Shown: piece after piece, positions 50,624 through 60,068 of the stretch
Numbering within the stretch: the stretch's first letter is position 1
Layout of the letters: the number at the start of each line of letters is the position of its first letter
Made by a program: the position numbers and the translations under genes
The notes under the pieces: model-generated
Told to the model about the DNA's origin: nothing
The model's input: only the letters and a program-made list of their open reading frames with translations
Databases searched by the model: none
Assembly: GCA_023957475.1 (NCBI GenBank)
Contig: JAMLHA010000004.1
Location: 186,001 to 250,000, forward strand
Reading direction: 5' to 3'
Origin: Crocinitomicaceae bacterium
GTDB taxonomy: Bacteria > Bacteroidota > Bacteroidia > Flavobacteriales_D > Crocinitomicaceae
DNA: 64,000 bases

Positions 50624-53119
50624 ATGACATTTAGAAAGATTTTATTTTTTCTCGTATTTATTTTTTCAATTTCAGTAGGTTATTCGCAAATGACCGCAAC
50701 ATTTAATAAGACTATCAATACATTGTGTAACGGTAGTGGTTGTAACTATACTGGCCCAACAATTTTAATTAATGAAATTCAAATTGCGCCTGCCGGTACT
50801 TACGATGGCTCATTATCTGGAGATGCAGGAACAAATACAGGTAGAGGTGAATGGATTGAATTGTACAATCCAGACCAATGTAACCCTATTGACATTAGTT
50901 GTTACTATCTTGGTAACGCTGCTACGGGATCGAACGCTACCACCATATATGGTGGTGGATTTCAATTGCCACAAGGAACAGTTGTTCCACCAGCAGGGTT
51001 TTGTTTAGTTAGAGGAATCAATGCAGCACCAGTACCAGCTGCTAATTTGGTTAGTAATGGTGGAAATGTTGTTGAAGTTGTTGTTCCTGGTGCGATCACT
51101 GGAACTGGACTATGTACAGCAGACCCTGGATATTTATTTAACACCCCTAGATTATGGTTTCCAAATGCAGGAGGGTGGTTTGCTTTTTATGACAACAACG
51201 GTGTGCCTCAAGATGCTGTTAGTTGGGGAACTATATCTGGTTCAGCAACTCAACCTTGTGTTCCTCAAAACACGGGTTGTAATACTGGTGTAACATCTCT
51301 AGCAAGTTATGATAACATCCCTGCAAATCGTAAAAACTTTATTTATACAGGTTCTGTAGCAACAAATGACAACACTATTCGAAGAATGCCTGATGGTGCA
51401 TCATGGGTTGTTGATCAAAAAACTACCATTGGTACACCTGGAGCATGTAATGATGCTTCCAACTGCGCAATTTCAAGTGCTTCTTCTTGTGACGGAACAG
51501 CTACTGTCAACGTAACTGGAGGAACAGCTCCTTATACCTATCAATGGAATGACTCCCAATCTCAAATGACACAAACAGCAACGGGATTATGCGAAGGAGC
51601 CTATCAAGTAATTGTAACAGATAACACAGGGACATCTCAAACGTTCTCAGTAACAATTCAAAATTACGTACCAACAGTTAGTTTTTCAGCACAAACTGCG
51701 GTTTGTAACGAAGGACAAACCGTTTCGTTAACAGGCTTTTCACCAACAGCAACAACGGGTCAACAAGGAGTATTTACAGGAACAGGTGTTACTGGATCAT
51801 CTTTTAACGTGGCTACAGCAGGAAATGGGACTTTCCCTCTAACGTATCAATTTACCGATGAAAATGGTTGTGAAAATACTGCCACTTCATCCATCACTGT
51901 TAATCCAAAACCAGTAGCTTCTATTTCTGGCATTAATCCTACTTATTGTTTATCTAATAATACAATAACACCTACATTATCACCTGCTGGAGGTACTTTA
52001 TCTGGGCCAGGTGTAAGTGGTAATACTATTAGCATTTTTAATGCAGGACCTGGAACACATACTATTAAGTACATTGTTACCAATCAATATGGGTGTTCGG
52101 ATACAGCACAAGTATCTTTCACAGTAACGTCAACTACACCTCCTGTATTTACTGTACAAGATGAAATTTGTATTGAGGCAGCTCCGATTTCTTTATCAGG
52201 AACTCCAGCAGGTGGCGTATTTACAGTAGGTAGTCAAACAATTACACAATTTGATCCAGCACAATTTGGATTGGGCCAACACATTATTTCATACACAGTA
52301 ACAGATTCTGGAGGTCAAGGTTGTTTGTCACAAACATCTGACACGATCACTGTTATCAATGGAGGAACAATCACAACAAACACACCTACGCATTTCTGTT
52401 TTGGATCACCTGACTACACGGTTGTTATTCAACCTACAGGCGGAGTATTGGCTGGAACATTGGTCAATGGAAATACTTTGGAAATAGCGAATGCAACTAC
52501 TGGAAATTATTCGTTTACTTATAATGTTACAAGTTCCCAAGGTTGTGCAAGTTCATACACACATAATTTTACCATTGGAAACCCATTAACTGTTGAATAC
52601 AAAACAAGTATTGATTGTTTCCAAGGAATTACATTCAATGCAACACCAGCTAATTATTCGAATTACAGTTGGACAGAAAACGGTTCTATTATCGGTTCTG
52701 GCAATCCATTGTTTTATACAGCTGAAATTGCTGGGGATCACACTTATACATTAACAGCTACAGATGCAAACGGTTGTAAGGCTATCTATACTGATTTAGT
52801 AGATGTGCCAGATGGTGTAAATGCAGAAGATTTTAATATTCCAAATGTACTTACTCCAAATAATGACGGAGTGAACGATTACATTGAAATGCCTTTAATG
52901 AATTTGGATTGTATTGAATACAAGGTATTAATTGTTAACAGATGGGGGCACTTGGTTTATGAAGCTTCTAAAACCAACCCAACATTTAATGGAAAGGATA
53001 AAAAAGGTGTGGACTTAAACGAAGGTGTTTACTTCTATAAAATTGTATCAGATGATTTCAATTGCAAAGAAGAACCATATAAATCTAAATGCCACGGTTT
53101 TATAACTATTAAAAAATAA
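50624..53119 (+). CDS. Large surface protein with lamin-tail and SprB repeats, T9SS type B sorting domain
   Basis: About 831 residues from MTFRKILFFLVFIFSISVGYSQ; a longer frame from 50573 adds 17 residues before the signal. Residues about 45-260 look like a lamin-tail domain (LINEIQIAP...GEWIELYNP). A SprB-like repeat follows (GTAPYTYQWNDSQSQM), then Ig-like beta domains with Cys pairs. The end is the gliding-motility-associated type B sorting domain (NVLTPNNDGVNDYIEM, YKVLIVNRWGHLVYEASK, LNEGVYFYKIV). It is exported by T9SS and probably an adhesin or surface structural protein. Confidence 0.9.
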   Translation: MTFRKILFFLVFIFSISVGYSQMTATFNKTINTLCNGSGCNYTGPTILINEIQIAPAGTYDGSLSGDAGTNTGRGEWIELYNPDQCNPIDISCYYLGNAATGSNATTIYGGGFQLPQGTVVPPAGFCLVRGINAAPVPAANLVSNGGNVVEVVVPGAITGTGLCTADPGYLFNTPRLWFPNAGGWFAFYDNNGVPQDAVSWGTISGSATQPCVPQNTGCNTGVTSLASYDNIPANRKNFIYTGSVATNDNTIRRMPDGASWVVDQKTTIGTPGACNDASNCAISSASSCDGTATVNVTGGTAPYTYQWNDSQSQMTQTATGLCEGAYQVIVTDNTGTSQTFSVTIQNYVPTVSFSAQTAVCNEGQTVSLTGFSPTATTGQQGVFTGTGVTGSSFNVATAGNGTFPLTYQFTDENGCENTATSSITVNPKPVASISGINPTYCLSNNTITPTLSPAGGTLSGPGVSGNTISIFNAGPGTHTIKYIVTNQYGCSDTAQVSFTVTSTTPPVFTVQDEICIEAAPISLSGTPAGGVFTVGSQTITQFDPAQFGLGQHIISYTVTDSGGQGCLSQTSDTITVINGGTITTNTPTHFCFGSPDYTVVIQPTGGVLAGTLVNGNTLEIANATTGNYSFTYNVTSSQGCASSYTHNFTIGNPLTVEYKTSIDCFQGITFNATPANYSNYSWTENGSIIGSGNPLFYTAEIAGDHTYTLTATDANGCKAIYTDLVDVPDGVNAEDFNIPNVLTPNNDGVNDYIEMPLMNLDCIEYKVLIVNRWGHLVYEASKTNPTFNGKDKKGVDLNEGVYFYKIVSDDFNCKEEPYKSKCHGFITIKK

Positions 53120-53151
53120 GAATGTATTCATAAAACATACTTGACAAAACA

Positions 53152-53817
53152 ATGAAAAAAGGAAAGGCAATTGTTGGAGTAATTTTGACTATTTTACTCA
53201 TTCTAACAGGTTGTGGAAGTGAGACAGAAAACACAGACTCAACATCATTAAATGCTGAACTGAATACAGAGGTTGAAGAAATAACACCAGAAAAAGCAAT
53301 TATTAAACTGTATTCAAGAACTGGTGAAATTTTTGAAGAAAAATGCGAAAGTAGGATATTGTTGTATATTAAATCTGGAATAGTTAAATCTGTAGGAATT
53401 GATTGTGAAAATGAATATACTATTTTTGATTATTATGGCGGAAATATTGATGCGTTAAAAATTAAAGGTAAAGCCTCTTTAATTGACAATTGTGGTGGTT
53501 CATCCGAAATTCCAAGTATGTGTATGGATAACGCACAATATACTATGCAATTATCATCCGATTCAACCACATTAAAATATAACGAAATGGATTATTCTAT
53601 TTCAAAACTAAAATATACTTTTACCACTAAAGGTCTAAAATTATACGAAACACCAAGTTTTAGCTCAAAAATTATTGAGGAAATAAAAAGTGATAACGCA
53701 AAGATTGATTTAATTGAAGTTGGCAATCTTGAAAAGAAAGGTAACGAATGGAATGTTTGGTACAAAGTTAAATCAGCTACTAACGATGGTTGGTGTTTTG
53801 GAAATCTAAATTTCTAA
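53152..53817 (+). CDS. Lipoprotein with C-terminal SH3-like domain
   Basis: 221 residues. The lipobox signal ends ILLILTGCGSE. Residues 45-150 are a cysteine-containing beta domain (CESRILLYIKSG, DNCGGSSEIPSMC) of unknown type. The C-terminal 70 residues look like a bacterial SH3 fold (GLKLYETPSFSSKIIEEIKS...WYKVKSATNDGWCFG). A bacterial SH3 domain usually binds peptidoglycan or ligands in the envelope. The gene follows the T9SS type B protein by 32 bp and may share its transcript. Confidence 0.7.
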   Translation: MKKGKAIVGVILTILLILTGCGSETENTDSTSLNAELNTEVEEITPEKAIIKLYSRTGEIFEEKCESRILLYIKSGIVKSVGIDCENEYTIFDYYGGNIDALKIKGKASLIDNCGGSSEIPSMCMDNAQYTMQLSSDSTTLKYNEMDYSISKLKYTFTTKGLKLYETPSFSSKIIEEIKSDNAKIDLIEVGNLEKKGNEWNVWYKVKSATNDGWCFGNLNF

Positions 53818-53846
53818 TTACAACCATTTTTTTATTGATAGTTAAA

Positions 53847-54383
53847 ATGAAGATCACATCAATTAATTATTCTAGCTCTATAAAAAATGAAAAGTTAATA
53901 TTCAAAAGAGAGTTTGAGTATTACTCTGATTTATATTTTCAAGTATTTATAAATCTTGCTTTAGTTTTTGCATTAATAATAAATTTAAGTGAATGGAGCA
54001 ATTATGGAATCAATGGGAAATCATTTCTACTATTTTTTATAGTGTTTACAGCATACTTTAATTTTCTTTTAATAAAAAAAATAACTGAAAACCGTCTAAC
54101 TAAAGTCTTCACAGACAATTCGATAGAAAAAAACAAAAAAATCATCATTGAATATTTCGAAAGAAATAATATAAACATTCAGAAAAACAGTAATAACACA
54201 ATCATCGGGATAGACAATTTTGGAAGCACTGGATTATTCACTTGGAAAAAGAATTACCTCACGATTTTATTTTTTGAAAACATTATTTATTTCACATTAT
54301 TTACAGAACGAAATAAAGTAAATTTTCCAAGTCTTTTTGATAGATCTAATTTAAAAAAGGATTTTATCAAAATCACAAAATGA
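53847..54383 (+). CDS. Hypothetical membrane protein
   Basis: About 178 residues from the ATG at 53847; an earlier frame start at 53790 overlaps the upstream lipoprotein by 28 bp and adds a spurious hydrophobic stretch. Two membrane helices are seen (about 32-48, FQVFINLALVFALIINL, and 58-78, SFLLFFIVFTAYFNFLLI). A basic linker and a soluble C-terminal part (about 95-178) follow. No family recognised. The reading frame is very AT-rich with many Lys/Asn/Ile codons. Confidence 0.6.
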   Translation: MKITSINYSSSIKNEKLIFKREFEYYSDLYFQVFINLALVFALIINLSEWSNYGINGKSFLLFFIVFTAYFNFLLIKKITENRLTKVFTDNSIEKNKKIIIEYFERNNINIQKNSNNTIIGIDNFGSTGLFTWKKNYLTILFFENIIYFTLFTERNKVNFPSLFDRSNLKKDFIKITK

Positions 54384-54397
54384 GTTTCGGAATCCCA

Positions 54398-54907
54398 CTA
54401 TTTCATCCACTTTAAATTCAATCCATACAACAACACAAATAATCCACTTGCTAAAAGAGAGAAAATCACAATAGCATTGGATAAAATGGATGGCGCTACA
54501 AATAAATAAATTTGTGTAGAGGCTAAGAAGCTATAAATGATGTATCCATGAAAACCAATCTTTCTTCCTCTAAGCATCATTAGCACCGCTGCGGCTCCAA
54601 TTAATAAAATAATGGTACTTGTAACCAAATTCAACGTGTGATGAATATTAATGGATTCTATCATGTTCATAGCACTATTCAAAATCCCTTCAGCCCAACC
54701 TATTCCTTCATCTTGCACAGAACTAATACTCTTCGAAATTTCAATTTTGTAATCGTCTATTTCATCTGGTGACATAGGACCTCTAAACAGAGCAGAAACA
54801 TTATTAATCAACGACCAAGCAATGTTAACCAAACTTAAAACAGCAATTACAACCAAAAATGGTGGCTTTCTGTCTCTTTCTTCGTAATTATCAATATTAT
54901 CAGTCAT
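54398..54907 (-). CDS. Hypothetical membrane protein
   Basis: 169 residues with four hydrophobic helices: about 15-35 (FLVVIAVLSLVNIAWSLINN), 92-112 (LVTSTIILLIGAAAVLMMLR), 118-135 and 140-163. A polar segment (about 40-85) lies between the first and second. I do not recognise it. It starts 1 bp after the hutH stop, so it is likely the third gene of the hisS-hutH transcript. Confidence 0.7.
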   Translation of the reverse strand: MTDNIDNYEERDRKPPFLVVIAVLSLVNIAWSLINNVSALFRGPMSPDEIDDYKIEISKSISSVQDEGIGWAEGILNSAMNMIESINIHHTLNLVTSTIILLIGAAAVLMMLRGRKIGFHGYIIYSFLASTQIYLFVAPSILSNAIVIFSLLASGLFVLLYGLNLKWMK

Positions 54908-54908
54908 T

Positions 54909-56399
54909 TTAAATCAGAATTAAATGTTTTACAAATTGTTTACTTGTTTCTAAAAGTGGATGAAAATAGGTATCCTTATCAATGAATGGGATTACTTTTC
55001 GGTATTCTTCGTGTATTTTTTCTATTGTTTTAGAGCTTTTTAACGGACGTCTAAATTCTAACGCTTGTGCAGCATTTATCAACTCAATACCTTGAATGGA
55101 ATAACAATTTTCAATCACTCGGTATAATTTTGTTGCAGCATTTGCACCCATCGAAACATGATCTTCTTGTCCATTTGATGAATCAATCGTATCCACACTC
55201 GCAGGTGTACACAATTGCTTGTTTTGACTAACAATGGAAGCACACGTATATTGAGGAATCATAAAACCAGAATTCAATCCAGGATTGGCTACTAAAAATG
55301 CAGGCAACCCGCGAGTGCCCGAAATTAGTTTATAAACACGTCTTTCCGAAATACTTCCCATTTCTGCAATAGCAATTGCCATAAAATCCATCACCAAAGC
55401 CAATGGTTGACCGTGAAAATTACCAGCAGACACCACCTCATCGTCTTCTGGGAAAACCGTTGGGTTATCCGTAACAGCATTTATTTCTCTTTCAATAATC
55501 TTTGCGCAATGTTTAAACGTATCATACGAAGCACCATGAACTTGTGGGATACAACGGAAAGAATACGGATCTTGCACATGTTCTTTGTGACGAGCAATCA
55601 GCTGACTTCCATCTAAAATTGAACGAAATTGAGCTGCCACTTCCATTTGTCCTTTTTGATTGCGTATAGCATTCACGTTTTCATTAAAAGGATTCAAACG
55701 GCCATCATACGCCTCCAATGACATTGCTCCAATCACATTAAATTGGTGCCAAAGTTTGAAACAATTAGCAATGGAATACGATGCAAAGGCACTCATAAAC
55801 TGTGTTCCATTCAACAACGCCAAACCCTCTTTTGATTGAAGAACAATTGGAGTTAAATTCAACTCCGCATAAACTTCACTTGTTGCACGAATTGTACCAT
55901 TATACAACACCTCTCCTTCTCCCAAAAGAGGCAAACTTAAATGAGCCAACGGAGCCAAATCTCCCGAAGCACCCAAACTACCTTGCTGATAAACAACTGG
56001 TAAAATATCGTTATTAAAAAAGTAAATCAAACGCTCAACAGTTTGCACTTGCACACCAGATTTTCCATGAGAAAGTCCCAAAACCTTTAACAGCAACATT
56101 CTTTTCACAATCTCAAAAGGAACGATTTCACCCATTCCACAAGCATGAGAACGAACTAAGTTCGACTGCAATGTTGATAAATCATCTTTAGAAACAGCAG
56201 TATTGCACAAAGAGCCAAATCCAGTATTGACACCGTAGATTAACTCTTTTGATTTTTCTACTTTTTTATCTAAAAAATCACGACATTTCTGAATTTCATT
56301 TTTAGTATCTTCATCAAGTTGCAATTTAGTTGAGTTGCTTAGAATTTCTTCAATCTCGTCTAAACGCAACCATTTTCTATCAATGATTACTGTTTTCAT
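54909..56399 (-). CDS. hutH: Histidine ammonia-lyase HutH
   Basis: 496 residues. It removes ammonia from histidine to give urocanate. GSLGASGDLAPLAHL holds the Ala-Ser-Gly triplet that forms the MIO cofactor (about residues 142-144). Other family marks are YGVNTGFGSL, NGTQFMSAF and QVHGASYDTF. Length is normal. The start overlaps the hisS stop by 4 bp. No other hut genes (hutU, hutI, hutF/G) are next to it in this window. Confidence 0.95.
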   Translation of the reverse strand: MKTVIIDRKWLRLDEIEEILSNSTKLQLDEDTKNEIQKCRDFLDKKVEKSKELIYGVNTGFGSLCNTAVSKDDLSTLQSNLVRSHACGMGEIVPFEIVKRMLLLKVLGLSHGKSGVQVQTVERLIYFFNNDILPVVYQQGSLGASGDLAPLAHLSLPLLGEGEVLYNGTIRATSEVYAELNLTPIVLQSKEGLALLNGTQFMSAFASYSIANCFKLWHQFNVIGAMSLEAYDGRLNPFNENVNAIRNQKGQMEVAAQFRSILDGSQLIARHKEHVQDPYSFRCIPQVHGASYDTFKHCAKIIEREINAVTDNPTVFPEDDEVVSAGNFHGQPLALVMDFMAIAIAEMGSISERRVYKLISGTRGLPAFLVANPGLNSGFMIPQYTCASIVSQNKQLCTPASVDTIDSSNGQEDHVSMGANAATKLYRVIENCYSIQGIELINAAQALEFRRPLKSSKTIEKIHEEYRKVIPFIDKDTYFHPLLETSKQFVKHLILI

Positions 56400-57763
56400 T
56401 TTACTGTTTTTATTAAATCTTCCAATGTATATTTCACTTGTTCACCTGAAGTCATATTTTTCACTGTAATTTCATTTGCTTGCATTTCCGATTCACCGAT
56501 TAAAGCTACATATTCTGCATGTGTATCATTTGCATATTTCATTTGTTTTTGCAACTTAGCAGCCGAAGGATAAATATCGCAAGAAATGTTTTCTTTTCGC
56601 AACTGATATGCCAATTTCATACAGTAAGCTTGTTCCTTTTCACCAAAATTGATAAACAATACTTGTACTCCTTTTGTTAATGAATCTGGAAATAAATTGA
56701 GTTCTGTCAATACATCATAAATTCGATCAGCACCGAAAGAAATACCAACACCAGACATTCCACTCATACCAAACAACCCTGTTAAATCATCGTATCTTCC
56801 CCCACCACAAATACTTCCCATTTGAACGCCATTTGCTTTGACTTCAAAAATTGCTCCAGTATAATAGTTTAATCCACGAGCGAGTGTTACATCAAATTCA
56901 ATTTTAGCACGATTGAGTTCCAATTGTGCAACGCCATCAAGTACAAATTCCAATTCTCTTATTCCTTCTTGTCCAATTTCACTTGTAGATAGGTATTCTT
57001 TCATTTGCTGAATAACAGAACCATTATCGCCCAACATATTGAACAAAGGTTTAATTTTTTCTATTGCGCTGGCAGCAATTCCCTTTTCTTGTAACTCTTT
57101 GATTACACCATCAATTCCAATTTTATCCAATTTATCAATAGCAACAGTAATCGCAATGATTTTTTCAGATTCTCCACATACCTCAGCAATTCCTGACAGA
57201 ATTTTACGGTTGTTTATTTTGATTGTAAAATCCGAAATTCCTAATGTTGACAATGCTTCATCCATCATCGTAACGAAATCCACCTCATAAATCAATGAAT
57301 CACTACCAACAACATCTGCATCACACTGATAAAACTCTTGGTATCGACCATGTTGAGGGCGATCCGCACGCCAAACAGGTTGTATTTGATAACGTTTAAA
57401 CGGAAACGATAAATCATTTTGATGTTGCACCACAAAACGAGCAAAAGGTACTGTTAAATCATAACGCAATGATTTTTCGGCCAATGAATTTGCAAAACGA
57501 GCCAAATGATCATTTTTCAACGCTTCTAAATCAGCTTTTTTCATTTTATCACCCGAATTTAGAATGCGAAAAATCAAACGATCTCCTTCTTCACCATATT
57601 TACCAAGCAAAGTAGATGATAATTCAAAAGAAGGGGTTTCAATAGGAGTAAACCCATATTTCTTATAAACGAACTTTATAACATCAAAAATATAGTTGCG
57701 TCGTGCTACTTCAATTGGTAAAAAATCTCTTGTGCCTTTTGGTATGGATGGTTTTTGTGCCAT
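56396..57763 (-). CDS. hisS: Histidine-tRNA ligase
   Basis: 455 residues, class II aminoacyl-tRNA synthetase. Motif 2 region is PVWRADRPQHGRYQEFYQCD; histidine-A motif is LARGLNYYTGAIFEV; motif 3 region is GVGISFGADRIYDVL. The C-terminal anticodon domain (about 360-455) is present. Essential for translation. Its -7 box TAGTTTTG (57778-57785, minus strand) fits the consensus. It overlaps hutH by 4 bp, an odd pairing of histidine charging with histidine breakdown. Confidence 0.97.
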   Translation of the reverse strand: MAQKPSIPKGTRDFLPIEVARRNYIFDVIKFVYKKYGFTPIETPSFELSSTLLGKYGEEGDRLIFRILNSGDKMKKADLEALKNDHLARFANSLAEKSLRYDLTVPFARFVVQHQNDLSFPFKRYQIQPVWRADRPQHGRYQEFYQCDADVVGSDSLIYEVDFVTMMDEALSTLGISDFTIKINNRKILSGIAEVCGESEKIIAITVAIDKLDKIGIDGVIKELQEKGIAASAIEKIKPLFNMLGDNGSVIQQMKEYLSTSEIGQEGIRELEFVLDGVAQLELNRAKIEFDVTLARGLNYYTGAIFEVKANGVQMGSICGGGRYDDLTGLFGMSGMSGVGISFGADRIYDVLTELNLFPDSLTKGVQVLFINFGEKEQAYCMKLAYQLRKENISCDIYPSAAKLQKQMKYANDTHAEYVALIGESEMQANEITVKNMTSGEQVKYTLEDLIKTVK

Positions 57764-57777
57764 TTATTATTTTTTTA

Positions 57778-57785
57778 CAAAACTA
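57778..57785 (-). promoter_or_regulatory. -7 box of hisS-hutH
   Basis: TAGTTTTG on the minus strand matches TAnnTTTG and leaves a leader of about 7-8 bases before the hisS ATG. The -33 box is unclear. Confidence 0.45.
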
Positions 57786-57864
57786 CAAAAAAAAGGTGCA
57801 TACTTAGATTTTAGAGTAGATATTATATCGTTTTGCCTATTTACTTTTATTTGATGAATTGTTG

Positions 57865-57872
57865 TACTTTTG
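57865..57872 (+). promoter_or_regulatory. -7 box of tlyA, nearly leaderless
   Basis: TACTTTTG ends four bases before the tlyA ATG at 57877, so transcription would start at or within the start codon. Confidence 0.45.
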
Positions 57873-57876
57873 TGTT

Positions 57877-58611
57877 ATGGAAGAACGCATTGATAAGCTT
57901 TTATTACAGTTAAACTTGGTTAGCTCTCGTGTAAGAGCCGAAGAAATCATTCGTAAATACGGTGTAAAAGTGGATGGAAAATTAATTACCAAAACTGGTA
58001 AAAAAGTTCCAACTGATGCAACGATTGAACTTCTTTCAGAAGAAATACCATGGGTTTCCAGAGGTGCTTTAAAATTAGTTGAAGCAGTTGAAAAATGGAC
58101 ATTTCCCATTGTTGATAAAACTTTTATGGACATTGGTGCATCTACTGGTGGATTTACAGAAGTGTTACTCAAAAATGGTGCTAAAAAAGTATTTTGTGTG
58201 GACGTAGGGAAGGACCAACTTCACGCTTCATTAAAAGAAGATAAACGCATTGTAAACCTTGAAAAAACACATGTCCGAGAGTTAACAAACAAACAAATTC
58301 CCGATATATGTGACGGTTGCGTTATTGATGTTTCTTTTATTTCACTTGAAAAAATAATTCCATTTATTACAAGTTACTTGGCAAAGGATGCTACAATTGT
58401 AGCACTTGTAAAACCTCAATTTGAAGTTGGAAAAGAAAACATTGGCAAAGGAGGAATTGTAAAAGATCAAACGCTGTATGCAACCGTTTTAGAAAAAATA
58501 AAACAAACTGCAAATCTAAGTCAACTGGAATACATCGACCACATCGACTCTCCTATTTTAGGTGGTGATGGAAATAAAGAGTTTTTAATGTTATTAAAAA
58601 AGATAAACTAA
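57877..58611 (+). CDS. tlyA: TlyA-family rRNA (cytidine-2'-O)-methyltransferase
   Basis: 244 residues from ATG at 57877; an in-frame TTG six codons earlier lies inside the promoter box. It has an N-terminal S4 RNA-binding domain (1-60, RIDKLLLQLNLVSSRVRAEE) and an FtsJ-like methyltransferase domain (60-244) with MDIGASTGGFTEVLLKNGAK (SAM site), DVSFISLEKIIP and VKPQFEVGK. TlyA enzymes methylate 16S and 23S rRNA; members in other phyla have also been annotated as hemolysins. The stop overlaps the mnmE promoter. Confidence 0.93.
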   Translation: MEERIDKLLLQLNLVSSRVRAEEIIRKYGVKVDGKLITKTGKKVPTDATIELLSEEIPWVSRGALKLVEAVEKWTFPIVDKTFMDIGASTGGFTEVLLKNGAKKVFCVDVGKDQLHASLKEDKRIVNLEKTHVRELTNKQIPDICDGCVIDVSFISLEKIIPFITSYLAKDATIVALVKPQFEVGKENIGKGGIVKDQTLYATVLEKIKQTANLSQLEYIDHIDSPILGGDGNKEFLMLLKKIN

Positions 58612-58616
58612 CTTTG
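58609..58616 (+). promoter_or_regulatory. -7 box of mnmE, nearly leaderless
   Basis: TAACTTTG overlaps the tlyA stop codon and ends four bases before the mnmE ATG (58621), the same geometry as at tlyA. Confidence 0.45.
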
Positions 58617-58620
58617 TAGC

Positions 58621-59982
58621 ATGACAACGCTTCAAGATGATGTAATTTGTGCAATTGCTACTCCCAATGGTATTGGTGCCATTGGCATTATCCGTGTTTC
58701 GGGTAAAGATTGCCTAAAATTAATTCAACCCATTTATAGTAAAGATTTATCTCAAAAGAGTTCTCACACCTTGCATTTTGGTACAATTTCCGCTAAAAAT
58801 GGAGAAATCATAGATGAAGTATTGATTTCTATTTTCAAAGACGGGAAAAGTTTTACAGGTGAAGAAAGTGCAGAAATAGCTTGTCACGGTTCCAACTACA
58901 TTTTACAACGTGTACTTGGATTGCTTTTAGAACAAGGTTGCAGAATGGCAGAACCGGGTGAATTTACCATGCGTGCATTCTTGAATGGGAAAATGGACTT
59001 ATCGCAAGCAGAAGCTGTTGCCGATTTAATTGCCTCTGAATCCAAAAAAGCACACGAAATAGCGTTGAATCAATTGCGAGGAAATTTTTCATCTGAATTA
59101 AAAGATTTACGAGAACAATTGATTCATTTTGCAAGTTTGGTTGAGTTGGAATTGGATTTTTCGGAAGAAGATGTAGAATTTGCCGATCGTACTGAACTCA
59201 TGAACCTCATCAAAGAAGTTTTGCAAATCATTACTCGGTTAGAACAATCCTTTGAATTAGGAAACGCCATTAAAAACGGTGTTCCAGTTGCTATTGTAGG
59301 TGCTCCAAATACTGGGAAATCTACCTTACTCAATCAATTGTTGCAAGAAGATCGTGCAATTGTAAGCAATATTGCAGGAACTACACGTGATGTCATAGAA
59401 GAAACGCTTAACATTGATGGTATTTTATTCCGTTTGATTGATACTGCTGGTATTCGAGAGCATGCTGAAGAAATTGAAGCAATGGGAATTGAACGCTCAA
59501 AGCAAAAAATTGAACAAGCCAAATTGGTTCTTTGTTTAGCAGATGTGACCATTGCCAATAGTTTGGAAGAAGTTCGCTTGTGGAAAAAAGATTTACAAGA
59601 AAAACATCCCGATAAACGCATCATTCTGATAGCAAACAAAACAGACATAAATCCTGTTCAATTAGAAAAAAATGAAATCAGTATCAGTGCCAAAAAAGGT
59701 GTAAATATTGAAGAATTAAAACATTGGATGGTTCAACAAATAGTGCAAGGAGCTGATTTACAAAACGAGGTGATTATAAGCAATGTACGTCACCGAGATG
59801 CACTTACCAAAACACGCGAAGCATTGCAACAAGCCAAAACCGGACTCGAAACAAACATTACCGGTGATTTTGTAGCCATGGACATTCGTCAAGCGATGTA
59901 CCATTTAGGAACAATTACTGGCAATATCTCCGAAGACGACCTTTTAGCCAATATTTTTAGTAAATTTTGTATTGGAAAATAG
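58621..59982 (+). CDS. mnmE: tRNA modification GTPase MnmE
   Basis: 453 residues. With MnmG it forms the 5-carboxymethylaminomethyl group on wobble uridine. The N-terminal folate-binding domain (1-120), helical domain and inserted G domain (about 215-370) are present: G1 GAPNTGKSTLL, G2-loop TTRD, DTAGIRE and NKTD. The C-terminus ends FCIGK, the conserved CxGK motif. Together with mnmA in this window it covers the two main wobble-U34 modifications. Confidence 0.97.
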   Translation: MTTLQDDVICAIATPNGIGAIGIIRVSGKDCLKLIQPIYSKDLSQKSSHTLHFGTISAKNGEIIDEVLISIFKDGKSFTGEESAEIACHGSNYILQRVLGLLLEQGCRMAEPGEFTMRAFLNGKMDLSQAEAVADLIASESKKAHEIALNQLRGNFSSELKDLREQLIHFASLVELELDFSEEDVEFADRTELMNLIKEVLQIITRLEQSFELGNAIKNGVPVAIVGAPNTGKSTLLNQLLQEDRAIVSNIAGTTRDVIEETLNIDGILFRLIDTAGIREHAEEIEAMGIERSKQKIEQAKLVLCLADVTIANSLEEVRLWKKDLQEKHPDKRIILIANKTDINPVQLEKNEISISAKKGVNIEELKHWMVQQIVQGADLQNEVIISNVRHRDALTKTREALQQAKTGLETNITGDFVAMDIRQAMYHLGTITGNISEDDLLANIFSKFCIGK

Positions 59983-60068
59983 TAATTGTTTTTTTTAATC
60001 TCTCCTCTTTATTTCCAAATTGCTTACTTTTTTTGTAATTTTGTACTTTATTTCTCAACAAAGAAAGA

